Shown: one piece after another, positions 1-7,274 of the stretch
Layout of the letters: the number at the start of each line of letters is the position of its first letter
Numbering within the stretch: the first letter of the stretch is position 1
Assembly: GCA_034111875.1 (NCBI GenBank)
Contig: JAWUWK010000050.1
Location: forward strand, 1-14,844
Direction of reading: 5' to 3'
DNA from: Rs1 sp034111875
GTDB lineage: Bacteria; Pseudomonadota; Gammaproteobacteria; Pseudomonadales; Balneatricaceae
DNA length: 14,844 nucleotides
Made by a program: the position numbers and the translations under genes
The notes under the pieces: model-generated
Seen by the model: the letters and a program-made list of their open reading frames with translations, nothing else
Databases searched by the model: none
What the model was told of the DNA's origin: nothing

Positions 1-518
1 TTATTTTATGTTTATCATCTTCATTTAAACCGATAATGTCACTCAAAGCTCCTGTGATTAACACCTTAAATAAACCCCACAATTTACTGGCGAAATTTAA
101 GCTGCATAAGCTCTCTTCCAAGCTATTTCTCACTTCGCTCAAGGAGTTATCGTCATGGACTCATCCATGCGCATTGCATTGTGCATGATTAGCACGAATA
201 AATCTCTACAAATTCATATACTAATGCCTAAATAATAGATAATAGATAATAGATAATAGATAATAGATAATAGATAATAGGTAATAGGTAATAGGTAATA
301 GGTAATAGGTAATAGTCCTCTTACTGGCAAAGGCCCATAAATCCTGGGCCGATGACATCAGTGATAGAAACAACTGTCTGCGCTGCGGATATTATTTCGA
401 GTATTGCTGTGCGTTATAGTATGCGAAATGTTAAAAGCAAATGCATACAGCCCGTTATTAATAGTAGATAAGTGCCAGCATATTGAACGTTGGATAGATA
501 GTTAAATGGAGATTAAGA
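1..518. other. Left-edge intergenic region, no firm gene
   Basis: No gene can be supported in these 518 bases. The minus strand is open from base 160 down to the left edge and reads in a protein-like way, but it has no ATG, no ribosome binding site and an upstream stop at 161-163. It could be a gene fragment or chance. The plus strand has a 26-codon ORF (155-235) behind AAGGAG. A heptamer tandem repeat fills 234-315. It is followed by a GC-rich hairpin, GGCCCA at 332-337 pairing with TGGGCC at 345-350, which lacks a T-tract. The rest shows nothing I recognise. Confidence 0.5.
234..315. repeat. Heptamer tandem repeat, (AATAGAT)6(AATAGGT)5
   Basis: Six perfect copies of AATAGAT (234-275) run directly into five perfect copies of AATAGGT (276-310), and a partial AATAG ends at 315. 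The unit is 7 bp, so copy changes would shift any reading frame, and both variants contain stop codons in some frames. The array is therefore noncoding. It lies about 200 bp upstream of the peptidase gene. The single-base switch between two homogeneous blocks fits expansion by replication slippage from two founder units. Confidence 0.95.
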
Positions 519-1550
519 GTGAGCAATAGTCCTTGGGATGAGAAAACTAAGACGGCAGCACAACATGCCGTTGATTCGGTAAAAAAAACAGACAGCGAAG
601 GTAAGACTAATGGCAGAGAGTGGCGTTTAATTGAAAATTTAGTCAATGGCCTCTTTAAGGAACAAAAGACAGCACGTCGCTGGGGAATTTTCTTTAAATC
701 ACTGATGTTCTCGTATTTATTTGGAATATTAGGCTTTTATATTTATACCCAATACTCAGGCAGTGATTCAGTAACCGACAGCGAACAACACACTGCGATC
801 ATTGAATTAGAGGGGCCTATTTCTGCCGACAGTGAAGCCAGTGCTGATATTTTAGTGGGCGGCCTTAGGCGGGCTTTTAAATCGGAACAAAGCCAAGCCA
901 TTATTATGCGCATTAACAGTCCGGGGGGAAGCCCTGTGCAATCTGGTTACGTCTACGATGAAATTAAACGTTTGAGAAAACTTTATCCTGAAAAGAAACT
1001 TTATGCCGTGATTACTGATATAGGTGCTAGTGGTGCATATTACATTGCGTCTGCGGCTGATTATATCTATGCCGATAAAGCTAGCTTAGTTGGTTCAATA
1101 GGGGTTATTTCTTCGGGCTTTGGGTTCGTGGGTTTAATGGAGAAATTGGGGGTTGAGCGACGCGCTCTATCAGCGGGTGAGAACAAGACCTTCCTCGATC
1201 CGTTCAGCCCGCTTAAAGATAAGGATAAAGTATTTTGGCAATCAGTGCTAGCGACCACCCATAAGCAATTTATTGAGCAAGTTAAAAAAGGCCGTGGTGA
1301 TCGTTTGAAAGATTCTCCTGAACTCTTTACGGGTTTGATATGGACCGGAGAGCAAGCGCTAGAAAAAGGCCTGATTGACGGTTTAGGTAGCTCTAGCTAT
1401 GTGGCAAGAGAGATAGTAGGGGTTGAAACGCTCATTGATTACTCTCCTAATCTTTCGCGATTAGAAGAGATTATAGATAGATTAGGCGTTTCATTCGCAA
1501 CAGAGTTTGCTACAAAATTGGGTCTGAGCACTCATCTTCAACTGCGTTAA
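519..1550 (+). CDS. sppA: S49 family membrane signal peptide peptidase (SppA-like)
   Basis: This is a membrane-anchored serine protease of family S49, 343 residues. The family cleaves residual signal peptides and membrane protein fragments on the periplasmic face with a Ser-Lys dyad. The N-terminal ~55 residues are hydrophilic. One membrane segment spans about 57-77, and the protease domain spans about 90-300. Visible motifs are INSPGGS (132-138), GASGAYY (169-175) with Ser171 as nucleophile, and SAGENK (218-223) with Lys223 as the predicted general base. The length fits the short, single-domain SppA/SohB-like type rather than the ~600-residue E. coli SppA. The start is GTG at 519, preceded by GGAGA at 508-512 with 6-nt spacing. 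The gene appears to be transcribed alone. No clear terminator follows. Family assignment is strong; the exact symbol is less certain. Confidence 0.93.
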   Translation: MSNSPWDEKTKTAAQHAVDSVKKTDSEGKTNGREWRLIENLVNGLFKEQKTARRWGIFFKSLMFSYLFGILGFYIYTQYSGSDSVTDSEQHTAIIELEGPISADSEASADILVGGLRRAFKSEQSQAIIMRINSPGGSPVQSGYVYDEIKRLRKLYPEKKLYAVITDIGASGAYYIASAADYIYADKASLVGSIGVISSGFGFVGLMEKLGVERRALSAGENKTFLDPFSPLKDKDKVFWQSVLATTHKQFIEQVKKGRGDRLKDSPELFTGLIWTGEQALEKGLIDGLGSSSYVAREIVGVETLIDYSPNLSRLEEIIDRLGVSFATEFATKLGLSTHLQLR

Positions 1551-2061
1551 TTTTTAGCGCTCATAAACGTTAGCGAACGGCTTAAATACGAAAGCGACTG
1601 TTTGCTAGCGCCTCCTCTATACCTAACTTTTCAAACGGTCATTAAACGTCTGTACAAGACCTTAATAAGGGCCGAATATTTCTGCTAGAATTGTTACTCT
1701 CAAAGCCTTCGAATGATTCTTGGCAACCTAATAAAAACGAATAACCAGTTAGATATTGCTAATAGATGAACATTAACTTGAAATGACTGCAGTTTTTAAA
1801 AACTAAACAAATCATGTGTTTTAAACTGCAATTACATTTACTATTAATGAAGACTGACCCTGCTTTTTGTTTGTTCAACTGAACAATGGCTAATGTTATT
1901 AGTTTCTTATTGACGGGGAAAATACCCATTATAATGAGCATAATAGTATGTGTTATCATATTAATTGGCTAGTTAATTTTTTACTTCGGCTTGCTATTAT
2001 AGAATTCTCTGCTTAACTTTAGTGGTAAGTGGAAAAATAAATTGGATAAAAGCTAATTCTT
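1551..2061. other. Intergenic region with AT-rich dyads
   Basis: About 510 bases with no supported gene. A minus-strand 66-codon frame here (1759-1959) has no family resemblance and I discount it. The region holds a 14-bp perfect palindrome at 1791-1804, nested in a larger hairpin (TGCAGTTT at 1788-1795 with AAACTGCA at 1823-1830), and a separate operator-like dyad at 1871-1886. TTGACG (1910-1915) and TATAAT (1930-1935) both occur, but only 14 bp apart, which is too short for a standard sigma-70 promoter. Confidence 0.5.
1871..1886. promoter_or_regulatory. Operator-like inverted repeat
   Basis: TTGTTCA and TGAACAA form a perfect 7-bp dyad around a 2-bp centre. It lies about 175 bp upstream of the PAS/GGDEF-like gene and just before a TTGACG/TATAAT-rich stretch. 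This is the size of a repressor binding site, but no bound protein can be named and the match could be chance. Confidence 0.25.
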
Positions 2062-2979
2062 ATGACCGAAATATGCATGGGAATATTGAATTCCTTAGAT
2101 AGTTATATAGTCGTAGTAAAAGAAAATGGAAGCATTTTTTTTACGAATAATAGCTGGGAAAAATTAACCGAGCAATTGGGCATTACAAAAAACATTGTCT
2201 GGTTAAGCAAAAATTATTACCAGTATTGTCATCTGTTACAAACCGAGTCGAATGGCTTTGCAAGTCAATGTAAGCAGGCTGTTGCGGGATTGATTGATGG
2301 TTCGAGCACTGAATTTACGCTTGAATTTAAAGCACCTTCAGTTGTTGGCGAAGTGTGGTTGGAGGTGACCGGATCTGTTGTAGTGTTTGATAAAGAGCGC
2401 TATGTGATTCTTAATCATGCTAATATTATCGATAGAAAGATGTATCAAGCCGAAATTGAAAAATTGACCTTGACTGATACATTGACTCATCTGGCTAATC
2501 AGAAAAATTTTAATGGGTTCTTTTTCAATGAATGGCAGCGATCTATGCGCAATGGTTCTGCAATGGCGCTGTTAATTGGTGAACTTGATACTAACATGCA
2601 TGAGCTTGATTCGAATCAATATAGAAATGTAGCCAATATATTTAAGTGCCACGCTCGTCGCGTCGATGATCTAGCGGCCATTCTAGACAACCATCAATTT
2701 GCTTTAATTTTAGGTCAAGTGGGTACCTTGTCTTATGAATCAGTTGCTAAAAGTCTCTACCAAGAAATTTCGCAACTCAATTTACTCAGTGACACAGGGC
2801 AAGAAATTCACATCAATATTGGTATGTCCTCGGCTATTCCGACATTAATAGATACCTCAGATATACTGTTTAATTCTGTCGTTTTAGCATTGAATAAAGC
2901 TAAAACCTCCCAGCAAGAGCACATCTTCAGTCACTACCCGACGATTATTTTTAAACAGAAAGCTCTGATAAGAAACTGA
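2062..2979 (+). CDS. PAS-domain protein with degenerate GGDEF domain
   Basis: This is a 305-residue cytoplasmic protein with no signal peptide or membrane segment. Residues ~8-122 read as a PAS sensor domain (SLDSYIVVVKENGSIFFTNN near the start). A short linker and LTLTDTLTHLANQKNF (135-150), the classic entry to a GGDEF domain, follow. The GGDEF signature itself is replaced by DNHQF (209-213). The metal/substrate loop that normally reads D-x-D-x-F-K is also not recognisable, with GELDTNMHELD (173-183) in its place. Diguanylate cyclase activity is therefore unlikely. It may instead bind a nucleotide or act through protein contacts. The start is ATG at 2062 with only a weak Shine-Dalgarno, and ATG at 2077 (Met6) is an alternative. 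It stands alone with no operon partner. Domain assignment is good; the function is unknown. Confidence 0.85.
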   Translation: MTEICMGILNSLDSYIVVVKENGSIFFTNNSWEKLTEQLGITKNIVWLSKNYYQYCHLLQTESNGFASQCKQAVAGLIDGSSTEFTLEFKAPSVVGEVWLEVTGSVVVFDKERYVILNHANIIDRKMYQAEIEKLTLTDTLTHLANQKNFNGFFFNEWQRSMRNGSAMALLIGELDTNMHELDSNQYRNVANIFKCHARRVDDLAAILDNHQFALILGQVGTLSYESVAKSLYQEISQLNLLSDTGQEIHINIGMSSAIPTLIDTSDILFNSVVLALNKAKTSQQEHIFSHYPTIIFKQKALIRN

Positions 2980-3993
2980 GATTAGCGGATTAATACTCAC
3001 CTTCAAAAATGCTCTAAGGTCGCATATAATTCCGCTCTTAAATCAGATTGTGGCAGTGACGTCTATTTCTTAGGCCGTTTTCGCGCTATAAGCCTCACTT
3101 TTAGCTAATAATGCAACGCAAAAAGCAGTATACGCGGATATTTTTGCTACTTTCATAGGGAGTAAATAACCAGACTGATCTCCTGCAAAGCTTTTCACTT
3201 TCAGTCGCTAACTTCAGTCTCGACGCTAAGAAAAAACTTTATATAATCTGCCAGTAATGGCCTATTTTTAACGGGTATGTTGAGAGTGGCTAGCGTATAG
3301 CTTATTAGTAACATGCGAATAGGTCCCGTCTTCTATCTGTGGACTTAAAAGCCGTTAAATACCGGACCGCTTGCGCAGTGGAATGACCAGTCCTTTCGAA
3401 ACTATCCGACAAAGTAGTTAGCCGCTTTAAACCTGTTTTTCGCGGCATACAGATCAACCCTATCGCGTTGTTATTAATTTTCGTCGTGCTACCAAAGCGC
3501 CTGTAATCGATGCCTAGATTTCGCAATGTTCTGTATGTCAGAGGCATATAAGATTTGTTTGCATGTTGCTTAGCCAATCCAGATATAACCGGTTTTACCA
3601 TTAATTCCAGGCGAGAATAAAATAGGCATCAAACGATAGAGAAAACAGCTTAAGGTCGCTAGCCGTAAGACTGGACTCAGGGTTGTCTAAAAGGTTGTCA
3701 ATAGTTGAGAGCATTGAACATAAACCAGATGTGATACACACGTAATGCGCCTAGTTACTATAATCAAACCAAAGTATAGTCTGGTTATTTTGATAGCAAG
3801 GCCTGTATAGCCTAAAGCCAGTCTCATGGTAAAGCTTCAAATCATCGCCGCAATTAATCTGAATAGATTCGAGTGCAGTAGGCCAGCCTAGTTTTTTCAA
3901 TTAATGGCTAATAATGAAAAGCCTGGGACTGTTAGCTTGCGCTGAAAATGATTTATAGAAGAACTATCTCTCGACTTTTGTTAGGCAAGTAGG
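2980..3993. other. Long noncoding stretch around a degraded MITE
   Basis: About 1 kb without a supportable gene. The only recognisable structure is the inverted-repeat element at 3308-3569. The open frame on the minus strand at 3305-3601 runs across that element and is an accident of it. The flanks (2980-3307 and 3570-3993) show no family resemblance, no tRNA and no clear terminator. The end of the Lrp-family gene faces into this region from the right. Confidence 0.6.
3308..3569 (-). mobile_element. MITE copy B (diverged), non-autonomous element
   Basis: This is a second, more decayed copy of the element at 5516-5772, in the opposite orientation. The left end reads GTAACATGCGAATAGGTCC and the right end is its imperfect complement (GCATGTTGC at 3561-3569). 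The internal block 3381-3396 (GAATGACCAGTCCTTT) is identical to the complement of 5684-5699. Collinear similarity continues through the CGTTGTTAT and AAAGCGCxTxTAATCxATGCCT stretches. Flanking TTA on both sides (3305-3307 and 3570-3572) may be the remains of a target duplication. It encodes no transposase. Confidence 0.75.
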
Positions 3994-4446
3994 TTAGGAA
4001 ATAGGCAATGCAGTTTGCTCTTTAAACGTGCGAATAGTGAAATTTGAATTTATGTCTTTGACCATCGGAATTACCCGTAACTGGCGCATAAAGGCTTCAT
4101 AGGCAATTAGGTCAGTGCAGACAACCTCGAGTAAATAATCATACTGGCCGGCGACAGCATGGCCATTAATAACTGACGCTAAATCATTAATAATGAGTTC
4201 AAAGTGTGCTAAATCTGATTCTTGATGACGATTTAGATTGACGTGGACAAATACTGTCATGCCCAAATTAACGCTGTGCCTAGACACTTTCGCTTGATAG
4301 CCAATGATGATGTTATCTTGCTCTAATCGTTTGATACGCCGCGCGCAAGGTGAAGGCGATAAATTGACACTCTCAGCAATCTCAGCTGTCGATAACCGGC
4401 CCTTTTTTTGTAAGCGCTCAAGAATTTTCCTGTCTATACGATCCAT
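3994..4446 (-). CDS. Lrp/AsnC-family transcriptional regulator
   Basis: This is a 150-residue DNA-binding regulator of the Lrp/AsnC (feast/famine) family, normally an amino-acid-responsive oligomer. The N-terminal winged helix-turn-helix covers ~3-50 (LSTAEIAESVNLSPSPCARRIKRLE at 18-42). The RAM ligand-binding/oligomerisation domain covers ~63-142 and has the characteristic GQYDYLLEV (100-108). The length is typical. The start is ATG at 4444-4446, preceded on the minus strand by GGTGG (4455-4459) with 8-nt spacing. The gene is divergent from the EamA permease, with 146 bp between starts. In this arrangement Lrp-type regulators usually control the adjacent exporter gene. The effector is unknown, but an amino acid is the usual guess. 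Confidence 0.95.
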   Translation of the reverse strand: MDRIDRKILERLQKKGRLSTAEIAESVNLSPSPCARRIKRLEQDNIIIGYQAKVSRHSVNLGMTVFVHVNLNRHQESDLAHFELIINDLASVINGHAVAGQYDYLLEVVCTDLIAYEAFMRQLRVIPMVKDINSNFTIRTFKEQTALPIS

Positions 4447-4459
4447 AGCTTAATCCACC

Positions 4460-4486
4460 AATATTTATAAAAATATTACTATTATA
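4460..4486 (-). promoter_or_regulatory. Candidate lrp-like promoter -10 and AT-rich dyad
   Basis: On the minus strand a perfect TATAAT (4481-4486) lies 34 nt upstream of the regulator's ATG. No good -35 is visible at 16-18 bp. Between it and the ribosome binding site is a perfect 7-bp dyad, AATATTT (4460-4466) and AAATATT (4471-4477), with an ATAA loop. Lrp-family proteins bind AT-rich dyads, so this is a reasonable autoregulatory operator. That role is inferred. Confidence 0.4.
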
Positions 4487-4514
4487 AGTTAAAAACTATA
4501 TATATTTCATTCGA

Positions 4515-4535
4515 TAAAGCCAAAAAAAGGCTTTA
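4515..4535. promoter_or_regulatory. Inverted repeat in the permease leader/promoter
   Basis: TAAAGCC (4515-4521) and GGCTTTA (4529-4535) form a perfect 7-bp dyad around seven A residues. It sits 58 bp before the permease ATG, inside the divergent promoter region, and could be an operator for the neighbouring Lrp-family regulator or a small leader hairpin. No T-tract follows, so a terminator is unlikely. Confidence 0.35.
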
Positions 4536-4592
4536 AAGACCAAGCATAATAGCTTCTTTTAAATTTGCCGAAATCGGTTAAAAGAGGTCATT

Positions 4593-5501
4593 ATGTTGCA
4601 AGTCGCTATCGCCAGAATAAATTTATTGCCTGTTTACTCTGGCGTGCTAGCCTTAGTCGCTACTTTACTTATTTGGTCATCTTTCTTTGTCGCTCTTCGC
4701 AGTGGAGCTCAATCGGCGTTGACCAGTTTTGATATGGCGCTGTTACGTTTCGTGTTCCCGGCGATAATATTATTACCTGTATTGATTAAATCAAAAAAGA
4801 AAATATTGCAGTGTAAAAAGCGCTATCTTTTGGGTATTTGTGTTGGTGCAGGGTTACCGTTCTACCTTATTTGTGTAATTGCATCGGGAAATGTTCAAGC
4901 GGTGGTAGGCAGTTTATTAGTGCCAGGTGTTGCACCTGTTTTCGTCACTTTGATGGCAGTACTTTGCTACCGCGAACGCCTAGCCAAAAGAAAAACGCTA
5001 GGTTTAAGTATTGTCATTACCGGTATTACATTATTGGTCTTATCGAACCTACAACAAACTTCAGAGGCCAGTATGCTAGGTGCTGTCTTATATATCATAG
5101 CGGCGGCCTGTTGGGCTACTTACACTATCAGCATTAAGCTTACAAAATTATCTGGATTAGAAATCGCGGCGGTATTAAATGGTTCGGCTGCAGCTATTTT
5201 GTTGTTAATATTTCCCTTCAATGTTTTTACATCTAATATTGCTAACGTGTCTTTCATAGCGCAAGTCCTGCCACAATTATTAGTGATGGGAGTTTTTTGT
5301 GGCCTCATTTCAGTGATTACCTACGGACATGCGATCAATAAACTAGGTGCTGAACTCTCTGCGTGTTGGGGCGCAACAACACCAATTCTGGTGTCTATAC
5401 TGGCGTTTTTATTACTCAACGAAGCGCTGCAAATGGAAACAATTATAGCCATGCTAGCCATTATTTCTGGGGTAATATGCGCTAATTTCAAACGTAAATA
5501 A
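4593..5501 (+). CDS. EamA/DMT-superfamily permease (probable metabolite exporter)
   Basis: This is a 302-residue inner-membrane protein of the drug/metabolite transporter superfamily. It has about ten hydrophobic segments arranged as two EamA repeats (roughly 17-150 and 162-300). Family features include LIWSSFFVALRSG near the N-terminus, an early ALLRF, and in the second half a conserved GHAINKLGA(E)LSA and SILAFLLLNEAL. Relatives export amino acids and related metabolites. The start is ATG at 4593 with AGAGG at 4583-4587. It is divergent from the Lrp/AsnC regulator, which supports an amino-acid-type substrate. A MITE inserted 15 bp after the stop now provides the 3' flank. The substrate cannot be read from sequence. 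Confidence 0.93.
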   Translation: MLQVAIARINLLPVYSGVLALVATLLIWSSFFVALRSGAQSALTSFDMALLRFVFPAIILLPVLIKSKKKILQCKKRYLLGICVGAGLPFYLICVIASGNVQAVVGSLLVPGVAPVFVTLMAVLCYRERLAKRKTLGLSIVITGITLLVLSNLQQTSEASMLGAVLYIIAAACWATYTISIKLTKLSGLEIAAVLNGSAAAILLLIFPFNVFTSNIANVSFIAQVLPQLLVMGVFCGLISVITYGHAINKLGAELSACWGATTPILVSILAFLLLNEALQMETIIAMLAIISGVICANFKRK

Positions 5502-5515
5502 GCATTCTATATTAT

Positions 5516-5772
5516 GGAACATGCGAACAAGTCCAAAACAACTCAAGCGTACAGAGCAGGTCGAGACCAGGCATTGATTAAAAGCGCTCTGGTTGCCTGG
5601 CTAAAATAGATAACAACGAAATCGTTATGCTCTGGACGTCCGCAAGGGCGGACTTAAAAACGGCCGCTGGTCAGGTCTGTTGCAAAGGACTGGTCATTCA
5701 ACTGCGCTACTTTTCGTGTATTGAGCCGTTTTTAAAACTGTAGAGAAAATTCTGGACTTATTCGCATGTTCC
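5516..5772 (+). mobile_element. MITE copy A with TIRs and TTAT target duplication
   Basis: This 257-bp element has no coding capacity and terminal inverted repeats that match at 20 of 22 positions (GGAACATGCGAA... at 5516 and its complement ending at 5772). It is flanked on both sides by TTAT (5512-5515 and 5773-5776), the expected scar of transposition. Inside are an 11-bp perfect subterminal inverted repeat (TTAAAAACGGC at 5654-5664 with GCCGTTTTTAA at 5725-5735), a GTCCGC-AAGG-GCGGAC hairpin (5638-5653) and AACGA-AA-TCGTT. This nested foldback structure fits a miniature inverted-repeat transposable element mobilised in trans. A diverged copy lies at 3308-3569. It may act as a structured 3' end for the permease transcript. 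Confidence 0.85.
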
Positions 5773-6217
5773 TTATGCAATAAAGCGTTGGTTAGAATCA
5801 ATGATTCCTCTTTAAATTAAAATTACTTTCACTTAAGCAATAACTGTGAAATTAGTTTAAAAAATTAATATTAGTATTAATTTATTCAATAAGTTAAAGT
5901 TTATATTTTGTTTTAAATTATTAGATATTAAGAAAAAAAAATAAAATAATTTACCTAAATTCCTTGTTTTAAACATTCGTTTAAGGTATTAATGAATTAT
6001 TCATCTTATGTTCATTTATATAAAAAATACTATATTTTAAAAAGTACATTATTTATTAATATCTTTTTTTATTTAAGGGGTAACTCTTATAAAATTAACT
6101 AGCTTATATAATCTATTCTAAAGTCTCTTGGCATCAATAATTAAATTTTTTGATAGTATCTAATGACGCTTAATTACGTATTCTTCTCCAGCAGTAACTA
6201 TTAAAAGGAAGTAAAAG
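5773..6217. other. Very AT-rich spacer upstream of the ECF sigma gene
   Basis: About 445 bases, strikingly A/T-rich compared with the flanking genes, with no ORF of note. It holds a 9-bp perfect dyad made only of A and T (AAATTAATA at 5862-5870, TATTAATTT at 5875-5883, loop TTAG). TATAAT occurs near 6105. A GGTAACTC motif (6080s) loosely resembles an ECF -35 element, but without a convincing -10. The composition suggests horizontally acquired or silencer-bound (H-NS-like) DNA; that is inference. Confidence 0.45.
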
Positions 6218-6787
6218 ATGTTAACTAGTGTAAAAGATCAGACCTTTGATTGTGAGCAATTAGTGACGCAAATAGGCCAGGGGAATCTCGCTGCCGAAAC
6301 TGCTTTAGTCGAAAAATATCAACGTGTTTTACTTGAAATGTTACGCTATCGAACCGGCGATTTTGCTCTTGCGGATGACCTTTTTCAAGATACATTAAGG
6401 ATCATCATTGAGAGATTAAGAAGAGACAGTATTCAAGAACCTGCTAAGCTTAGTCAGTTTATACATGCCACTGCGCGCAATATAATCATTGGTCATTATC
6501 GAAAAGAGATGCGCCGGGCAACTCAAGTTAATAGCCAGATTATTGAAAGGGCCGTCGATCAAAGTCATGATCAAATACAGGCTATTATTAAACAGCAGCA
6601 AAGCCGTTATACCAGGAAATTATTACGCAAACTATCAATACCCAGAGATAGAGAAATTTTAATGAGATTCTATGTATGGGAGCAGGAGAAATTGCAAGTT
6701 TGCCAAGCAATGGAACTAACAGTGACGGCATTTGATCGTGTAGTATCCAGAGCAAGAAATCGTTTTAAAATAATACTTCAACAATAA
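6218..6787 (+). CDS. ECF-type RNA polymerase sigma factor
   Basis: This is a 189-residue alternative sigma factor of the extracytoplasmic function class. It redirects RNA polymerase to a small regulon, usually under control of an anti-sigma factor. Region 2 spans ~30-98 (EKYQRVLLEML, then DDLFQDTLRIIIERL at 53-67). Region 4 spans ~128-186, where PRDREILMRFYVWEQEK leads into a helix-turn-helix ending VVSRARNRFK. Length and two-domain layout are typical. The start is ATG at 6218, with AAGGAAG (6205-6211) 6 nt upstream. The next gene, 173 bp downstream, looks like the N-terminus of an anti-sigma partner. What signal it answers cannot be read, because the downstream target genes seem to have been displaced by mobile DNA. 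Confidence 0.9.
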   Translation: MLTSVKDQTFDCEQLVTQIGQGNLAAETALVEKYQRVLLEMLRYRTGDFALADDLFQDTLRIIIERLRRDSIQEPAKLSQFIHATARNIIIGHYRKEMRRATQVNSQIIERAVDQSHDQIQAIIKQQQSRYTRKLLRKLSIPRDREILMRFYVWEQEKLQVCQAMELTVTAFDRVVSRARNRFKIILQQ

Positions 6788-6802
6788 TAGCGGATCATAA
6801 AG

Positions 6803-6830
6803 GGAACTTAAATCATGCCATCTTATCAGG
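6803..6830 (+). promoter_or_regulatory. Candidate ECF-dependent promoter
   Basis: GGAACTT (6803-6809) matches the classic sigma-E-type -35 element exactly. It is followed after 16 bp by TCAGG (6826-6830), at the right distance for an ECF -10 (TCTGA-like), which it matches only partly. It lies between the sigma gene and the small downstream gene, so the sigma factor may drive its own partner from here. Just downstream is a perfect dyad, ACCTTTT-A-AAAAGGT (6874-6888). Confidence 0.4.
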
Positions 6831-6960
6831 CTTTAATGTTGATATTTAATTTTCTAAAGCACATGTTAATTTAACCTTTTAAAAAGGTGAGAGGATTTAC
6901 TACCGATTATCAGTAAACTAGTGTCAATAAATATTTATTGGTTTATCGGAGTAATCATCT

Positions 6961-7170
6961 ATGGATATAGACTACATAAAAAAAGAAGAAATCATAGATA
7001 GGTATTTGACTAAGCGTTTGACTTTAGCAGAACTTTATAGTTTTGAAAATTACTATTTTCAACACCCTGAGATACTTGACAGAATTGAAATTAAAAGAAA
7101 ATTAAATTCAAATAAAAAATTTCAATTTAAAAATATTTTTAACCAAATAGGATTTCTTCGGCCTTTATAA
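6961..7170 (+). CDS. Small protein resembling an anti-sigma N-terminus, probably truncated
   Basis: A 69-residue protein. The stretch IIDRYLTKRLTLAELYSFENYYFQHPEILDRIEIKRKL (residues ~11-48) follows the pattern of zinc-finger-like anti-sigma N-termini (ERYLLGELSxxExxxFExxxxxxPE). The cysteines are absent, with His-Pro-Glu where Cys-Pro-Glu-Cys would be. Full-length relatives continue into a membrane segment and an extracytoplasmic domain. Here the protein stops at GFLRPL, about 100 bp before an IS30 remnant, so it was probably cut by a mobile-element rearrangement. The start is ATG at 6961 with GGAG (6948-6951) and 9-nt spacing. Its position behind the ECF sigma gene supports the partner role. 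The similarity is judged by eye and is modest. Confidence 0.5.
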   Translation: MDIDYIKKEEIIDRYLTKRLTLAELYSFENYYFQHPEILDRIEIKRKLNSNKKFQFKNIFNQIGFLRPL

Positions 7171-7274
7171 TCCCACTTAATAATCTTCCCTAGATTCCTA
7201 CATAACCGACACACTTGGTAATAGACTTGAGAGCCAGCTGGTCTTAGGCTGAACGTTCTCACACAATAAACCAG

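Noticed and set aside
2..160. Minus-strand open frame at the left edge (about 53 codons)
   Set aside because: Reads plausibly, but has no ATG, no Shine-Dalgarno and a stop immediately upstream; it cannot be separated from chance without sequence to the left.
234..315. Heptamer array considered as CRISPR
   Set aside because: Units are contiguous 7-mers with no spacers and no cas genes nearby.
1910..1935. TTGACG and TATAAT as a promoter for the PAS gene
   Set aside because: Spacing is 14 bp, too short for sigma-70.
1759..1959. 66-codon minus-strand ORF
   Set aside because: Low-complexity translation, no ribosome binding site, and it lies across dyads in an AT-rich spacer.
3305..3601. 98-codon minus-strand ORF
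   Set aside because: It spans MITE copy B almost exactly and has no family resemblance; the open frame is a by-product of the element.
6815..6874. 19-codon ORF after the sigma gene
   Set aside because: Very short; its apparent Shine-Dalgarno overlaps the GGAACTT element, and the translation is uninformative.
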